Shown piece by piece: positions 8,094 through 16,360 of a stretch of DNA of 42,245 nucleotides. The DNA is from Hyphomicrobiales bacterium. GTDB taxonomy: Bacteria > Pseudomonadota > Alphaproteobacteria > Rhizobiales > Beijerinckiaceae. Under the pieces are notes generated by a model that saw only the letters and a program-made list of their open reading frames with translations, was not told the origin of the DNA and made no database searches. Position numbers and translations under genes: made by a program. Every line of letters starts with the position of its first letter. Position 1 is the stretch's first letter. The stretch is from contig CANGPL010000020.1 in NCBI GenBank assembly GCA_947455725.1, forward strand, positions 1-42,245. The letters are read 5' to 3'.

Positions 8094-9037
8094 ATGAGGT
8101 TCCTCCAAGGAATGAACGGAACGACTTCTTCCAAGAGAAGCGCGCCGAACAGCACGAACAGATAAAGAATGGACGTACCAAACAAACGGTACGAGGCTTT
8201 GCGCGCGGCATCGCCTTCGAGCTTGCGGCTCAGATCATAAGCGAGCCAGATCATGATGCCGCCGAACACCGCCGAGATGACGAGATAGACAAGGCTCGTA
8301 AAGCCGAACAAAGCCGGTGCCATACCAACGGGGGCGAGCAAGATCGAATAAATCAGGATTTGACGGCGGGTTGCGACTTCGCCCGCAACGACAGGCAACA
8401 TCGGCACACCGGCGCGCGCGTAATCTTTGCTTTTGACGAGCGCTAGCGCCCAGAAATGGGGCGGCGTCCAGACGAAGATGATCAGAAATTGCAGGAAGGT
8501 TTCCAGATTAACCGACCCTGTGACGGCCATATAGCCGATCATCGGAGGAAATGATCCGGCAGCACCGCCGATGACGATGTTCTGCGCCGTCCAATGCTTG
8601 AGCCACATTGTGTAAATGACGACGTAGAAGAAAATGGTGAAAGCTAAAAAGCCCGCTACATACCAATTGCTGATCAGGCCCAAAAACAGCACCGAGCCGA
8701 TGGATAAGGTCATGCCAAAGGCGAGCGCTTCGCCCGGTGCGATGGCGCCCGATGGAATAGGGCGCTTCGAGGTGCGCTCCATCAGGCTGTCGATGGTCGC
8801 GTCATACCACATGTTCAGGCAGCCCGAGGCACCGGCGCCGATGGCGATGGCCAGGATGCTCGCAAAGCCGATGACGGGATTGATGTGCTCATGCGCGGTC
8901 AGCATACCAACCAGCGCCGTGAAGATGACGAGCTGCATGACCCGTGGCTTCAAAAGCTCGTAATAATCGCGCGCTGTCCCTCGCGATACAAGCGGACGAG
9001 ACGCTTCGTCGATGAGGCTGTCTGTTGCGAGCGACAT
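8090..9037 (-). CDS. ctaB: Protoheme IX farnesyltransferase (heme O synthase)
   Basis: CtaB adds a farnesyl group to heme b to make heme o, the precursor of heme a. The protein is polytopic (about nine helices) and of the UbiA prenyltransferase superfamily. The first Asp-rich motif is seen as NMWYDATID, followed by [10 protein letters not shown]; the second conserved region includes [13 protein letters not shown] and the [12 protein letters not shown] loop. From ATG 9037 it has 315 residues, with AGGAG 11 bases upstream; the longer frame to 9097 would read through the 9070-9096 hairpin. coxF starts inside its stop codon. Confidence 0.97.
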   Translation of the reverse strand: MSLATDSLIDEASRPLVSRGTARDYYELLKPRVMQLVIFTALVGMLTAHEHINPVIGFASILAIAIGAGASGCLNMWYDATIDSLMERTSKRPIPSGAIAPGEALAFGMTLSIGSVLFLGLISNWYVAGFLAFTIFFYVVIYTMWLKHWTAQNIVIGGAAGSFPPMIGYMAVTGSVNLETFLQFLIIFVWTPPHFWALALVKSKDYARAGVPMLPVVAGEVATRRQILIYSILLAPVGMAPALFGFTSLVYLVISAVFGGIMIWLAYDLSRKLEGDAARKASYRLFGTSILYLFVLFGALLLEEVVPFIPWRNLI

Positions 9038-9069
9038 AGTGGAGCAAACTCCTGAGGGGTCAAAATGGA

Positions 9070-9096
9070 TGAACGACCGGGAATGCCGGTCGTTCA
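9070..9096 (-). other. Long hairpin in the ctaD-ctaB spacer
   Basis: An 11-bp perfect stem (9070-9080 with 9086-9096, five-base loop) lies 50 bases after the ctaD stop. On the minus strand four T follow about five bases later, so it may act as a weak terminator or as a 3' stabiliser of the ctaC-ctaD message. Confidence 0.6.
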
Positions 9097-9146
9097 CTCA
9101 ATTTTTGGTTTCCTGCCCGAACCGAATGATACGGGCAGGATGGATC

Positions 9147-10772
9147 TTAGTGATCGCCGCCCGAGATGCGGGGCAGGGTTTCAAACTGATGGTATGGAGG
9201 AGGCGAGGTCAGCGTCCATTCCAGCGTGGTCGCACCTTCACCCCATGGGCTGTTAGCGGCACGAACAGGGCTCGTGAAGGCCTTGAAGATGCCATAGAAG
9301 AAGATCAACAGACCAAAGGCGAAGATGTAGGAGCCAATGGACGAGATCTTGTTCCAGCCTGCGAAGGCTTCTGGATAATCCACATAGTGACGTGGCATGC
9401 CGGCAAGACCCGTGAAGTGCATCGGGAAGAACAGCACGTTCGCGCCGATGAATGCTACCCAGAAATGCAGCTTGCCAATCGCTTCAGGAATGATGCGGCC
9501 GCTCATCTTCGGGAACCAGTAGTACCAAGCGGCGAAGATGGAGAACACAGCACCCAGCGACAACACGTAGTGGAAGTGGGCCACGACGTAATAGGTGTTG
9601 TGCAGGTTACGATCGAGACCAGCGTTCGAAAGCACAACGCCCGTAACGCCACCAACCGTGAAGAGGAAGATGAAGCCGACCGCCCAGTGCATCGCAGCCG
9701 AGAAGCGGATCGAGCCGCCCCACATCGTTGCAATCCACGAGAAGATCTTCACGCCCGTTGGCACGGCGATCACCATCGTGGCGAACACGAAGTAACGCTG
9801 CGTGTTGAGCGCCAAGCCTGCGGTATACATGTGGTGAGCCCACACGATAAAGCCGACAGCGCCGATCGCGACCATGGCGTAGGCCATGCCGAGATAGCCG
9901 AAAATGGGCTTCTTCGAGAAGGTCGAAATGATGTGGCTGACAATGCCGAAGCCCGGCAGAATCATGATGTACACTTCAGGGTGACCGAAGAACCAGAAGA
10001 GGTGCTGGTAGAGGATCGGGTCGCCACCATTCGTTGGATCGAAGAACGAGGTGCCGAAGTTGCGATCGGTCAGAAGCATCGTGATCGCGCCGGCGAGAAC
10101 CGGGAGCGACAGAAGGAGCAAGAAGGCGGTAACAAGAAGCGCCCAAGCAAAGAGCGGCATCTTGTGCATCGTCATGCCCGGTGCGCGCATGTTCAAGATC
10201 GTGGTGATGAAGTTGATCGCACCAAGGATAGAGGAAGCGCCCGCCAAATGTAGCGAGAGAATGCCGAAATCAAGCGCTGGGCCGGGATGGCCTGCAACCG
10301 AGAGCGGCGGATAGACAGTCCAGCCGCCGCCGAAGCCGTTCGAGCCCGGAGCACCTTCAACGAAAAGCGAAATCAGGAGCAGCGAGAGCGAGGCGGGCAA
10401 GAGCCAGAAGGAAATATTGTTCATGCGCGGGAACGCCATATCCGGCGCACCGATCATCAATGGCACGAACCAGTTGCCGTAACCGCCGATGACGGCGGGC
10501 ATGACGACGAAGAACACCATGATGAGACCATGGCCCGTGACGAACACGTTATAGGTCTGTGGGTTCGAGAAATATTGCAGGCCCGGCTCGGCGAGCTCAA
10601 GGCGCATCATGATCGACAAGAAGCCGCCTACCAATCCGGCGGCAATCGCGAAGATCAGATACATTGTGCCGATGTCTTTGTGGTTGGTCGACATGACCCA
10701 ACGACGCCATCCGGTTGGATGATCGGCGTGAGCGTCGTGACCGTGAGCGTGATCAGCTGCTGCGTTTGCCAT
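9147..10772 (-). CDS. ctaD: Cytochrome c oxidase subunit I (aa3 type, A1 family)
   Basis: Catalytic subunit of the aa3 oxidase, 541 residues with twelve helices. Heme and copper ligands are visible: H81 ([10 protein letters not shown]), H264 with cross-linked Y268 in FGHPEVY, H313-H314 in WAHHMYTAG, and H399/H401 in [10 protein letters not shown]265 of the HPEVY region and the D-channel residue in [14 protein letters not shown] assign it to the A1 proton-pumping group. The N-terminus is His-rich ([12 protein letters not shown]), which is cytoplasmic and possibly metal-binding. ATG 10772 is chosen; an upstream in-frame TTG would add five residues. The ctaC stop is 73 bases upstream, with a hairpin between. 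Also named coxA. Confidence 0.98.
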   Translation of the reverse strand: MANAAADHAHGHDAHADHPTGWRRWVMSTNHKDIGTMYLIFAIAAGLVGGFLSIMMRLELAEPGLQYFSNPQTYNVFVTGHGLIMVFFVVMPAVIGGYGNWFVPLMIGAPDMAFPRMNNISFWLLPASLSLLLISLFVEGAPGSNGFGGGWTVYPPLSVAGHPGPALDFGILSLHLAGASSILGAINFITTILNMRAPGMTMHKMPLFAWALLVTAFLLLLSLPVLAGAITMLLTDRNFGTSFFDPTNGGDPILYQHLFWFFGHPEVYIMILPGFGIVSHIISTFSKKPIFGYLGMAYAMVAIGAVGFIVWAHHMYTAGLALNTQRYFVFATMVIAVPTGVKIFSWIATMWGGSIRFSAAMHWAVGFIFLFTVGGVTGVVLSNAGLDRNLHNTYYVVAHFHYVLSLGAVFSIFAAWYYWFPKMSGRIIPEAIGKLHFWVAFIGANVLFFPMHFTGLAGMPRHYVDYPEAFAGWNKISSIGSYIFAFGLLIFFYGIFKAFTSPVRAANSPWGEGATTLEWTLTSPPPYHQFETLPRISGGDH

Positions 10773-10806
10773 TTTATCTGTTCCCAAGCTTACTTAAATC
10801 CTTTGA

Positions 10807-10828
10807 AATGGCCCGGATTTGGGCCATT
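10807..10828 (-). other. Hairpin in the ctaC-ctaD spacer
   Basis: AATGGCCC (10807-10814) and GGGCCATT (10821-10828) form an 8-bp perfect stem with a six-base loop between ctaC and ctaD. There is no T run on the transcribed side. An intercistronic stability element is possible but not shown. Confidence 0.55.
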
Positions 10829-10845
10829 CCGCGATTTTTTCTTCG

Positions 10846-11682
10846 TTATTCTGCTGCGACCTGAACGGGCTTAGCGTCGTTCTCGGCATATTTCTTTTTC
10901 GCATCTACAAGCCATGCAGCGTATTTCTCAGGGCTCACAATGCGAACGGCGATTGGCATGAAGGCGTGGTTAGCCCCGCAGAGACGCGAGCACTGGCCGT
11001 AATAAAGGCCTTCAACATCGGTCTTGAACCAAGTCTGGTTCAACCGGCCGGGGACCGCATCCATACGAACGCCAAACGATGGAATGGCGAAATTGTGAAT
11101 GACGTCTTGGCCGACCACTTGAACAACCACGGTTTTGCCCGCCGGCAACACCAATTCATTGTCGACGGCGAGAAGGTTTGGCTGATTCGCCTTCTTCGCG
11201 CCTTCAGGATCGAGCATATAGCTGTCATAGCCGAAGCCGCCGCCCTGATCCTGCGGATATTCGTAAGACCAATACCACTGATGACCGACCGCCTTAACGG
11301 TGATGTCGGCCTTTGGAAGCTCGACCTGCATCTTTAAAAGGCGGAACGAAGGGATCGAAATGCCGACGAGGATGAGGGCGGGGATCAGCGTCCAGGCGAT
11401 TTCGAGGCCGGTGTGATGCGTCGTCCTCGATGGGACCGGATTGGACTTCTCATTGAAGCGCACAATTACAATGATCAGCAAAGCCAGCACAAACAGTGAG
11501 ATCAAAGCGATGACGATGTTCACGCCATCATGCATGGCGTTGAGGAAGATCGCCGATTCTGTCACTGGCGTTTGCATTCCCACCTGCCAGGGCGAAGGTT
11601 GTCCGGTACCGGCAAAAGCCTCGCTTGCAAGGCCGGCTGTGAGCGCGGCGAGCGCCGCAGCACCATTTCTCCAACGGATCAT
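10846..11682 (-). CDS. ctaC: Cytochrome c oxidase subunit II (CuA subunit)
   Basis: Subunit II, 278 residues, accepts electrons from cytochrome c at its CuA site. A signal peptide (about 1-24), two membrane helices (about 50-75 and 93-115) and a periplasmic cupredoxin domain are visible. The aromatic electron-entry patch is GHQWYWSYEYP (133-143). CuA ligands are H196 (DVIHNFAIPSFGVRMD), C231 and C235 (CSRLCGANHAFMPI), H239 and M242. The residue between the cysteines that is usually Glu is Arg233 here. ATG 11682 has AGGAGA about 10 bases upstream; the longer frame to 11802 is not supported. First gene of the cox block; also named coxB. Confidence 0.97.
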   Translation of the reverse strand: MIRWRNGAAALAALTAGLASEAFAGTGQPSPWQVGMQTPVTESAIFLNAMHDGVNIVIALISLFVLALLIIVIVRFNEKSNPVPSRTTHHTGLEIAWTLIPALILVGISIPSFRLLKMQVELPKADITVKAVGHQWYWSYEYPQDQGGGFGYDSYMLDPEGAKKANQPNLLAVDNELVLPAGKTVVVQVVGQDVIHNFAIPSFGVRMDAVPGRLNQTWFKTDVEGLYYGQCSRLCGANHAFMPIAVRIVSPEKYAAWLVDAKKKYAENDAKPVQVAAE

Positions 11683-11980
11683 GATCGTCTCTTCTCCTTG
11701 AACACACCTTCGGGCCGTGGCACCCCTCAATCCCGGCTGAGCAGGGATTGGATGGGCGCAGTCCGGAACACACCGGTAGCAAAGCCCTAATTCTGCCCTC
11801 AAAAATCACAAAGACGCTCGAAGTGCAACGTGTCTTAAGGGATAAAATGGTATTTTTAACCCGCGACATGCTGTCTTGCGACAAATAAGGTTACCCGAAA
11901 CTTGGCGGAAGGTTTGACAGGGGCGCCTGCCTCGACATAGTTCTCGCTTTAGCGTGCGATACCATCCGGAGAGCTCTCAA
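11683..11980. promoter_or_regulatory. Divergent intergenic region between ctaC and the IalB gene
   Basis: About 300 bases without a gene. On the plus strand TTGACA at 11914-11919 with CATAGT 16 bases later (11936-11941) is a reasonable sigma-70-like promoter for the IalB-family gene. For ctaC I see no convincing promoter; its long leader has a possible 7-bp hairpin near 11728-11752 (CAATCCC/GGGATTG on the minus strand). No repeat is present. Confidence 0.5.
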
Positions 11981-12505
11981 ATGCCTGTTTTCGCCCAGAT
12001 AAGGGGTCGTCTGAGCGTTATTGCGGCTTTTATGCTCCTTTTGGCCTTCGGTTTTGCGGAACCTGCGGGCGCTGCCTTCGACCCTGCGGTTAAAGGGGTG
12101 TATGGCGATTGGGCGCTACGCTGCGAAAGCAATGCGCAAGCGGCAGGCGAGCAATGCGTTCTTGTTCAGAACGTCTCGGCGGAAGACCGGCCAACCCTGC
12201 AAATGGTGGTTATTGTGCTCAAAAACCCCGCTGGCGGCTATATATTGCGGGTTGTGGTGCCGCTTGGCGTTATTTTGCCGTCGGGGCTTGGGCTTAAAAT
12301 TGACCGGGTGGATATTGGCCGGACGGGCTTTATGCGGTGTCTCACCAATGGGTGCTTGGCGGAAGTCGTGATGGATGACGCGCTTGTTAACCGGTTCAGT
12401 ACCGGTGACACGGCGCTTTTTATCGTCTTTCCAGCACCCGATGATGGCGTCGGTATTCCGATCAAGCTTACGGGTTTTGCCAATGGCTTAGCCAAATTGC
12501 CATAA
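11981..12505 (+). CDS. Invasion-associated locus B (IalB) family secreted protein
   Basis: A 174-residue protein with a signal peptide (about 8-33, cleavage near PAGA-AFDP) and the IalB fold. Landmarks are YGDWALRCES, the paired cysteines in the first half (C-ESNAQAAGEQ-C) and the second pair in RCLTNGCLAEV, then the closing PIKLTGFANGL. IalB was named in Bartonella for erythrocyte entry, but family members are widespread in free-living alphaproteobacteria and their role is not settled, so no virulence claim is made. GGAGAG lies seven bases before ATG 11981. It is followed at 44 bases by a lipoprotein gene on the same strand. Confidence 0.9.
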   Translation: MPVFAQIRGRLSVIAAFMLLLAFGFAEPAGAAFDPAVKGVYGDWALRCESNAQAAGEQCVLVQNVSAEDRPTLQMVVIVLKNPAGGYILRVVVPLGVILPSGLGLKIDRVDIGRTGFMRCLTNGCLAEVVMDDALVNRFSTGDTALFIVFPAPDDGVGIPIKLTGFANGLAKLP

Positions 12506-12549
12506 TTGGATTATAGCTTCGACCAAACTCGTTTAGAGGGAGCCAAAAC

Positions 12550-13119
12550 ATGCGAAAGAGATGGAATGAGCCTTTGCGGGCTGTGTGCGTGCTTGTACCT
12601 CTGACTTTATCCTTGACCGCCTGCATTAGCGGAGGCGCCTCGCAAGGGCAGGCCCCTGCCGGTTCTGGTATGTTTTCGGGCATTTTTGGCCAAGCGCCTG
12701 CGCCGGCCCCCGTTGTAGCCGCAGCTGCTGCGCCATCCGTACCGGAAGCCGAGTGCCCGCAGGTGGAGATCCGCGAGGGGGGAGCCAATTTCCGGCAGGG
12801 TGACCCTAAAGCGGTGAAAATCCAATTCACGATCAAGAATGTGGCGCGCGAATGCGTCGCGGCGGGTGATTCGGTTGTGTTTAAAGTCGGCATCGAAGGT
12901 TTGGCTTTGATTGGAAGCGGCGGAAAGCCGGGCCCCGCTTCCGCGCCAATGACGATTATCGTGACGCGTGGCAATAAAACCGTTGTTACGCGAGCTACGA
13001 CGGCAAAAGTTGTTATTCCGCCGGATGAGGGGCAGGCCTTGTTCCGGATCATCGAAGACGGGATCAAGGTCCCGCCGGGTGTGGGCGATGTGGCAGTGAC
13101 GGTTGGGTTTAAGGGGTAA
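12550..13119 (+). CDS. Putative lipoprotein of unknown function
   Basis: I do not recognise the family with certainty. The 189-residue protein starts with a lipoprotein signal peptide; the lipobox is LTAC, with the lipidated cysteine near residue 25. A low-complexity Ala/Pro linker (QAPAPAPVVAAAAAP) follows, then a compact beta-rich domain with CPQVEIREGGANFRQGD, EC, and many Val/Ile strands, ending VGDVAVTVGFKG. This looks like an envelope lipoprotein with a small immunoglobulin-like domain. The start follows a GAGGGAGCC stretch at good spacing. It lies just upstream of the gcv promoter. Confidence 0.85.
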   Translation: MRKRWNEPLRAVCVLVPLTLSLTACISGGASQGQAPAGSGMFSGIFGQAPAPAPVVAAAAAPSVPEAECPQVEIREGGANFRQGDPKAVKIQFTIKNVARECVAAGDSVVFKVGIEGLALIGSGGKPGPASAPMTIIVTRGNKTVVTRATTAKVVIPPDEGQALFRIIEDGIKVPPGVGDVAVTVGFKG

Positions 13120-13135
13120 AGCCTTTCGCCACCGC

Positions 13136-13166
13136 TTGACATGTCAACGATGGGGCGTAATCTATT
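13136..13166 (+). promoter_or_regulatory. Putative gcv promoter with palindromic -35
   Basis: TTGACA at 13136-13141 is followed 16 bases later by TAATCT (13158-13163), which gives a start site a few bases before the riboswitch P1 stem. The -35 box is half of a perfect 12-bp palindrome TTGACATGTCAA (13136-13147). Confidence 0.55.
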
Positions 13167-13179
13167 GACCGTCGAATGA

Positions 13180-13390
13180 TCCTCGCGGAAGAAGTCGGCG
13201 TCGGGCGTGAGCCTGGCTAGCTGGTGCCGAAGGCGCAACCGCCCCGGAAACGCTCAGGCAAAAGGACCGCGAGGAGCTGGCACTCTGGAAAGTGGATGAA
13301 CCTTGAACGGTTGATCCCACCGAAGGGCGTAACCCTTGGAGTCTGAAGGCTCCGGCGGGAAATCTCTCAGGTTATAGGACAGAGGGGGCG
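13180..13390 (+). promoter_or_regulatory. Tandem glycine riboswitch upstream of gcvT
   Basis: Two consecutive glycine aptamers are visible. Aptamer 1 has its P1 stem formed by TCCTCGCGG (13180-13188) and CCGCGAGGA (13267-13275), with conserved GTGCCGAAGGCGCAA and AAACGCTCAGGCAAAAGGAC. Aptamer 2 runs from about 13282 to 13388 with CCACCGAAGGGCGTAACC and AATCTCTCAGGTTATAGGAC, closed by ACAGAGG. Glycine riboswitches of this kind usually turn on gcv expression when glycine is abundant. It lies about 55 bases before the gcvT ATG. The switching platform (terminator or Shine-Dalgarno masking) is not obvious by eye; the gcvT Shine-Dalgarno CGGAG near 13434 could be the controlled site. Confidence 0.95.
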
Positions 13391-13443
13391 TTGCACGGAT
13401 CGCTAAGGTCCGGATGCGACGTCGTCTATGTCCGGAGCACCTG

Positions 13444-14589
13444 ATGAGCGAGCCTCAAACTGATACGACCCCTCTTCGTCGCACCCCTTTGCACGATCGC
13501 CATGTGAGCCTTGGCGCGCGCATGGTGGGCTTTGCCGGTTATGATATGCCGGTGCAATATAAAGAGGGAATTTTAGCCGAGCATCAATGGACGCGGACGC
13601 ATGCGGGTCTGTTTGATGTTTCGCATATGGGCCAATGTTTTCTGATTGGCCGCGATCATGAAACAGTGGCGCGGGCGCTTGAAGCGCTAATCCCTGCCGA
13701 TATTGTGAATCTCAAACCCGGCCAGCAGCGCTACTCGCAATTTCTCAATGAAGACGGCGGCGTGCTCGACGACATTATGGTGACGCGTTCGGCTGATCCG
13801 GATGAGGACGGCACCTTAATGGTGGTCGTAAATGCCGGATGCAAGGACGCCGATTTTGCGCATCTTAAAGCGCATTTGCCTTCTCCTATTAAACTGCTGA
13901 TTGCCGAGCATCGCGCCTTGCTCGCGTTGCAGGGGCCTGAGGCTGCAATGGTGTTATCACGGCACTGTAAGGACGCGGATCAGATGGCGTTTATGACGGG
14001 TGCATCGACTTTGTTTGATGCGATTCCGGTTCATATTTCGCGCTCGGGTTATTCGGGTGAAGACGGGTATGAAATTTCAGTTCGCGCCGACAAAGTAGCG
14101 ATTATTTTTGAACGTCTTTTAGCGCATTCGGAAGTCAAGCCGATTGGATTGGGCGCACGTGATTCGCTGCGTCTTGAAGCGGGCTTGTGCCTTTATGGCC
14201 ATGAGCTGGATGTGACGACCTCACCCGTTGAAGCAGCCATTCAATGGTCCATTCAAAAGCGCCGTCGTGAAGAAGGTGGCTTCCCGGGTTTTGAGCGGAT
14301 CAGCCGTGAATTAAAAGAAGGACCATCGCGTAAGCGTGTTGGCCTGTTACCCGAAGGCCGAGCACCCGCGCGTGAGGGCACGGAAATTACGACGGAAGCC
14401 GGTGAGAAAATCGGCCTTGTTACGTCAGGCGGTTTTGGCCCGACACTCAATGGGCCATGCGCGATGGGATATGTTGATACCGCCAATTCGGCCATTGGTA
14501 CGAAAGTTCATTTGATGGTGCGTGGCAATGCGATGCCCGCTTCCATTGTTGCGATGCCGTTTGTGCCGCATCGCTTTCATCGCAGCTAA
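13444..14589 (+). CDS. gcvT: Glycine cleavage system T protein (aminomethyltransferase)
   Basis: GcvT transfers the methylene of the lipoyl-bound aminomethyl group to tetrahydrofolate and releases ammonia. The 381-residue protein shows the family hallmarks LHDRHVSLGARMVGFAGYDM, GLFDVSHMGQ (the folate-site region), SRSGYSGEDGYEIS, GLGARDSLRLEAGLCLYG and the C-terminal GFGPTLNGPCAMGYV. ATG 13444 has GGAG six bases upstream; an upstream in-frame ATG at 13414 is not supported by a Shine-Dalgarno. First gene of the riboswitch-controlled gcv operon; gcvH follows after 30 bases. Confidence 0.98.
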   Translation: MSEPQTDTTPLRRTPLHDRHVSLGARMVGFAGYDMPVQYKEGILAEHQWTRTHAGLFDVSHMGQCFLIGRDHETVARALEALIPADIVNLKPGQQRYSQFLNEDGGVLDDIMVTRSADPDEDGTLMVVVNAGCKDADFAHLKAHLPSPIKLLIAEHRALLALQGPEAAMVLSRHCKDADQMAFMTGASTLFDAIPVHISRSGYSGEDGYEISVRADKVAIIFERLLAHSEVKPIGLGARDSLRLEAGLCLYGHELDVTTSPVEAAIQWSIQKRRREEGGFPGFERISRELKEGPSRKRVGLLPEGRAPAREGTEITTEAGEKIGLVTSGGFGPTLNGPCAMGYVDTANSAIGTKVHLMVRGNAMPASIVAMPFVPHRFHRS

Positions 14590-14619
14590 CTCGATCATAA
14601 GAAACGAAAGGAACACCAG

Positions 14620-14997
14620 ATGGGCGAGATAAAATATACCAAGGATCATGAATATATTCGTGTTGAGGGGGATGTCGCGGTCGTCGGTATTTCCGACTAT
14701 GCGCAGAGCCAATTAGGCGATGTCGTGTTTGTCGAATTACCGAAGCTTGGCAAAGCGCTTTCAAAGGGCGATGAAGCCGCTGTTGTTGAAAGCGTGAAGG
14801 CGGCGAGCGAAGTCTATGCGCCGGTCTCGGGCGAAGTCACTGAGATTAATTCCGGCCTTGAAGCGCAGCCAGGCGCTATTAATGAAGATCCCGAAGGAAC
14901 GGGTTGGTTCATGAAAGTGAAGCTTGCCGATCCATCCGAATTGGCGGGCTTGATGAATGAGGCCGATTACAAGGCCTACCTCGCTTCAATTCACTGA
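14620..14997 (+). CDS. gcvH: Glycine cleavage system H protein
   Basis: Lipoyl carrier that shuttles the aminomethyl intermediate between the P, T and L proteins. At 125 residues it has the normal length, and the lipoylated lysine is K60 in [20 protein letters not shown]. The N-terminal [20 protein letters not shown] and the C-terminal [11 protein letters not shown] are typical. AAAGGA lies upstream of the ATG. gcvPA begins 22 bases after the stop. Confidence 0.98.
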   Translation: MGEIKYTKDHEYIRVEGDVAVVGISDYAQSQLGDVVFVELPKLGKALSKGDEAAVVESVKAASEVYAPVSGEVTEINSGLEAQPGAINEDPEGTGWFMKVKLADPSELAGLMNEADYKAYLASIH

Positions 14998-15019
14998 TTT
15001 CATTTCCGGAGTACACGCT

Positions 15020-16360
15020 ATGCGTTATCTGCCGCTTACGCCTGATGATCGCGCGGGTATGTTGGCTAAAATTGGCGTTGATCATATCGACGCGCTTTTT
15101 GCCGACATCCCATCGGATAGGCTTTTAAAACATCTTCCCACTCTACCGCTGCATAAAGGCGAGATCGAAGTTGAACGTGTGATGGGACGCATGGCGTCGC
15201 GCAATGTCTCAGCTTCGTCAGTCCCGTTTTTTGTCGGCGCCGGTGCTTATAAACATCATGTCCCTGCAACGGTAGATCATTTGATTCAACGTTCGGAATT
15301 TTTAACGAGTTATACGCCCTATCAGCCGGAAATTGCGCAAGGGACGTTGCAATATTTGTTTGAATTCCAGACCCAAGTTGCAGCCTTAACCGGCATGGAT
15401 GTGGCCAATGCGTCGATGTATGATGGCTCAACCGGATGCGGTGAAGCGGTGCTGATGGCGCATCGCATTACAAAGCGTAACAAGGCTGTTCTTTCCGGTG
15501 GGTTGCATCCGCATTATGCGGATGTCGTGCATACGCTCTCGCAGATGGCGGAAGCCGAATGTGTGACGCTTGCCCCTGATGTTTCAGGCCGTGAAGACAT
15601 TTTGAGCCAGATTGATGGCACCGTTTCTTGCGTTGTCGTTCAAACGCCTGACTTTTTTGGTAATCTCCGTGATCTTCGCGCAATTGCCGATAAATGCCAT
15701 GCCAATGGCGCTTTGCTGATTGCGGTCTTTACCGAAGTAATGTCGCTTGGCTTGATCACGCCGCCCGGTGAAATGGGCGCTGATATTGTGGTGGGTGAAG
15801 GCCAATCGATTGGCAACGCGTTGAATTTTGGCGGGCCTTATGTCGGACTCTTTGCAACGAAATCGCAATATGTTCGACAAATGCCGGGACGGCTTTGCGG
15901 CGAGACGGTGGATGCCGACGGTACGCGCGGCTTTGTGCTGACTTTATCTACGCGCGAGCAGCATATTCGGCGCGATAAAGCGACCTCGAATATCTGCACC
16001 AATTCAGGGCTCTGCACGTTGGCGTTTACAATCCATATGTCTTTGCTGGGGCAGACGGGATTAAAGCGCGTGGCCGAGATCAACCATGCCAATGCGGTGA
16101 TGTTGGCGGATGAATTAGACACCATTAAGGGCGTGTCGGTTTTAAATCAAAGCTTCTTCAATGAATTCGCCGTCCGGTTGCCCGGCAATGCGAGCCATAG
16201 TGTTGAGCAGTTGGCGGCGCGTCACATCATGGCGGGTGTACCGGTATCGCGTTTGTTGCCCGATGCCGGACTCGATGATGTGCTGCTTGTGGCCAATACA
16301 GAAGTGAACAGCGATGACGATCGTAAAGCCTTCGTCGAAGCGTTGAAGGAGATACTGTAA
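15020..16360 (+). CDS. gcvPA: Glycine dehydrogenase (decarboxylating) subunit 1
   Basis: N-terminal half of the P protein, which decarboxylates glycine with PLP. In this organism P protein is split into two genes, as in many alphaproteobacteria and Gram-positives. The 446-residue product carries [56 protein letters not shown] and [12 protein letters not shown]. It forms a heterodimeric unit with GcvPB. ATG 15020 is preceded by GGAG at eight bases; the frame is open upstream into gcvH. Its TAA overlaps the gcvPB ATG by one base. Confidence 0.97.
   Translation: MRYLPLTPDDRAGMLAKIGVDHIDALFADIPSDRLLKHLPTLPLHKGEIEVERVMGRMASRNVSASSVPFFVGAGAYKHHVPATVDHLIQRSEFLTSYTPYQPEIAQGTLQYLFEFQTQVAALTGMDVANASMYDGSTGCGEAVLMAHRITKRNKAVLSGGLHPHYADVVHTLSQMAEAECVTLAPDVSGREDILSQIDGTVSCVVVQTPDFFGNLRDLRAIADKCHANGALLIAVFTEVMSLGLITPPGEMGADIVVGEGQSIGNALNFGGPYVGLFATKSQYVRQMPGRLCGETVDADGTRGFVLTLSTREQHIRRDKATSNICTNSGLCTLAFTIHMSLLGQTGLKRVAEINHANAVMLADELDTIKGVSVLNQSFFNEFAVRLPGNASHSVEQLAARHIMAGVPVSRLLPDAGLDDVLLVANTEVNSDDDRKAFVEALKEIL

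Noticed and set aside
9012-10253. 413-residue plus-strand open frame
   Set aside because: It is antisense to ctaD and ctaB, has an implausible Arg/His/Asp-rich composition and matches no family; a shadow of the high-GC coding strand.
12468-13238. 256-residue minus-strand open frame
   Set aside because: Antisense to the lipoprotein gene and to the gcv promoter and riboswitch; Pro/Thr-rich without domains.
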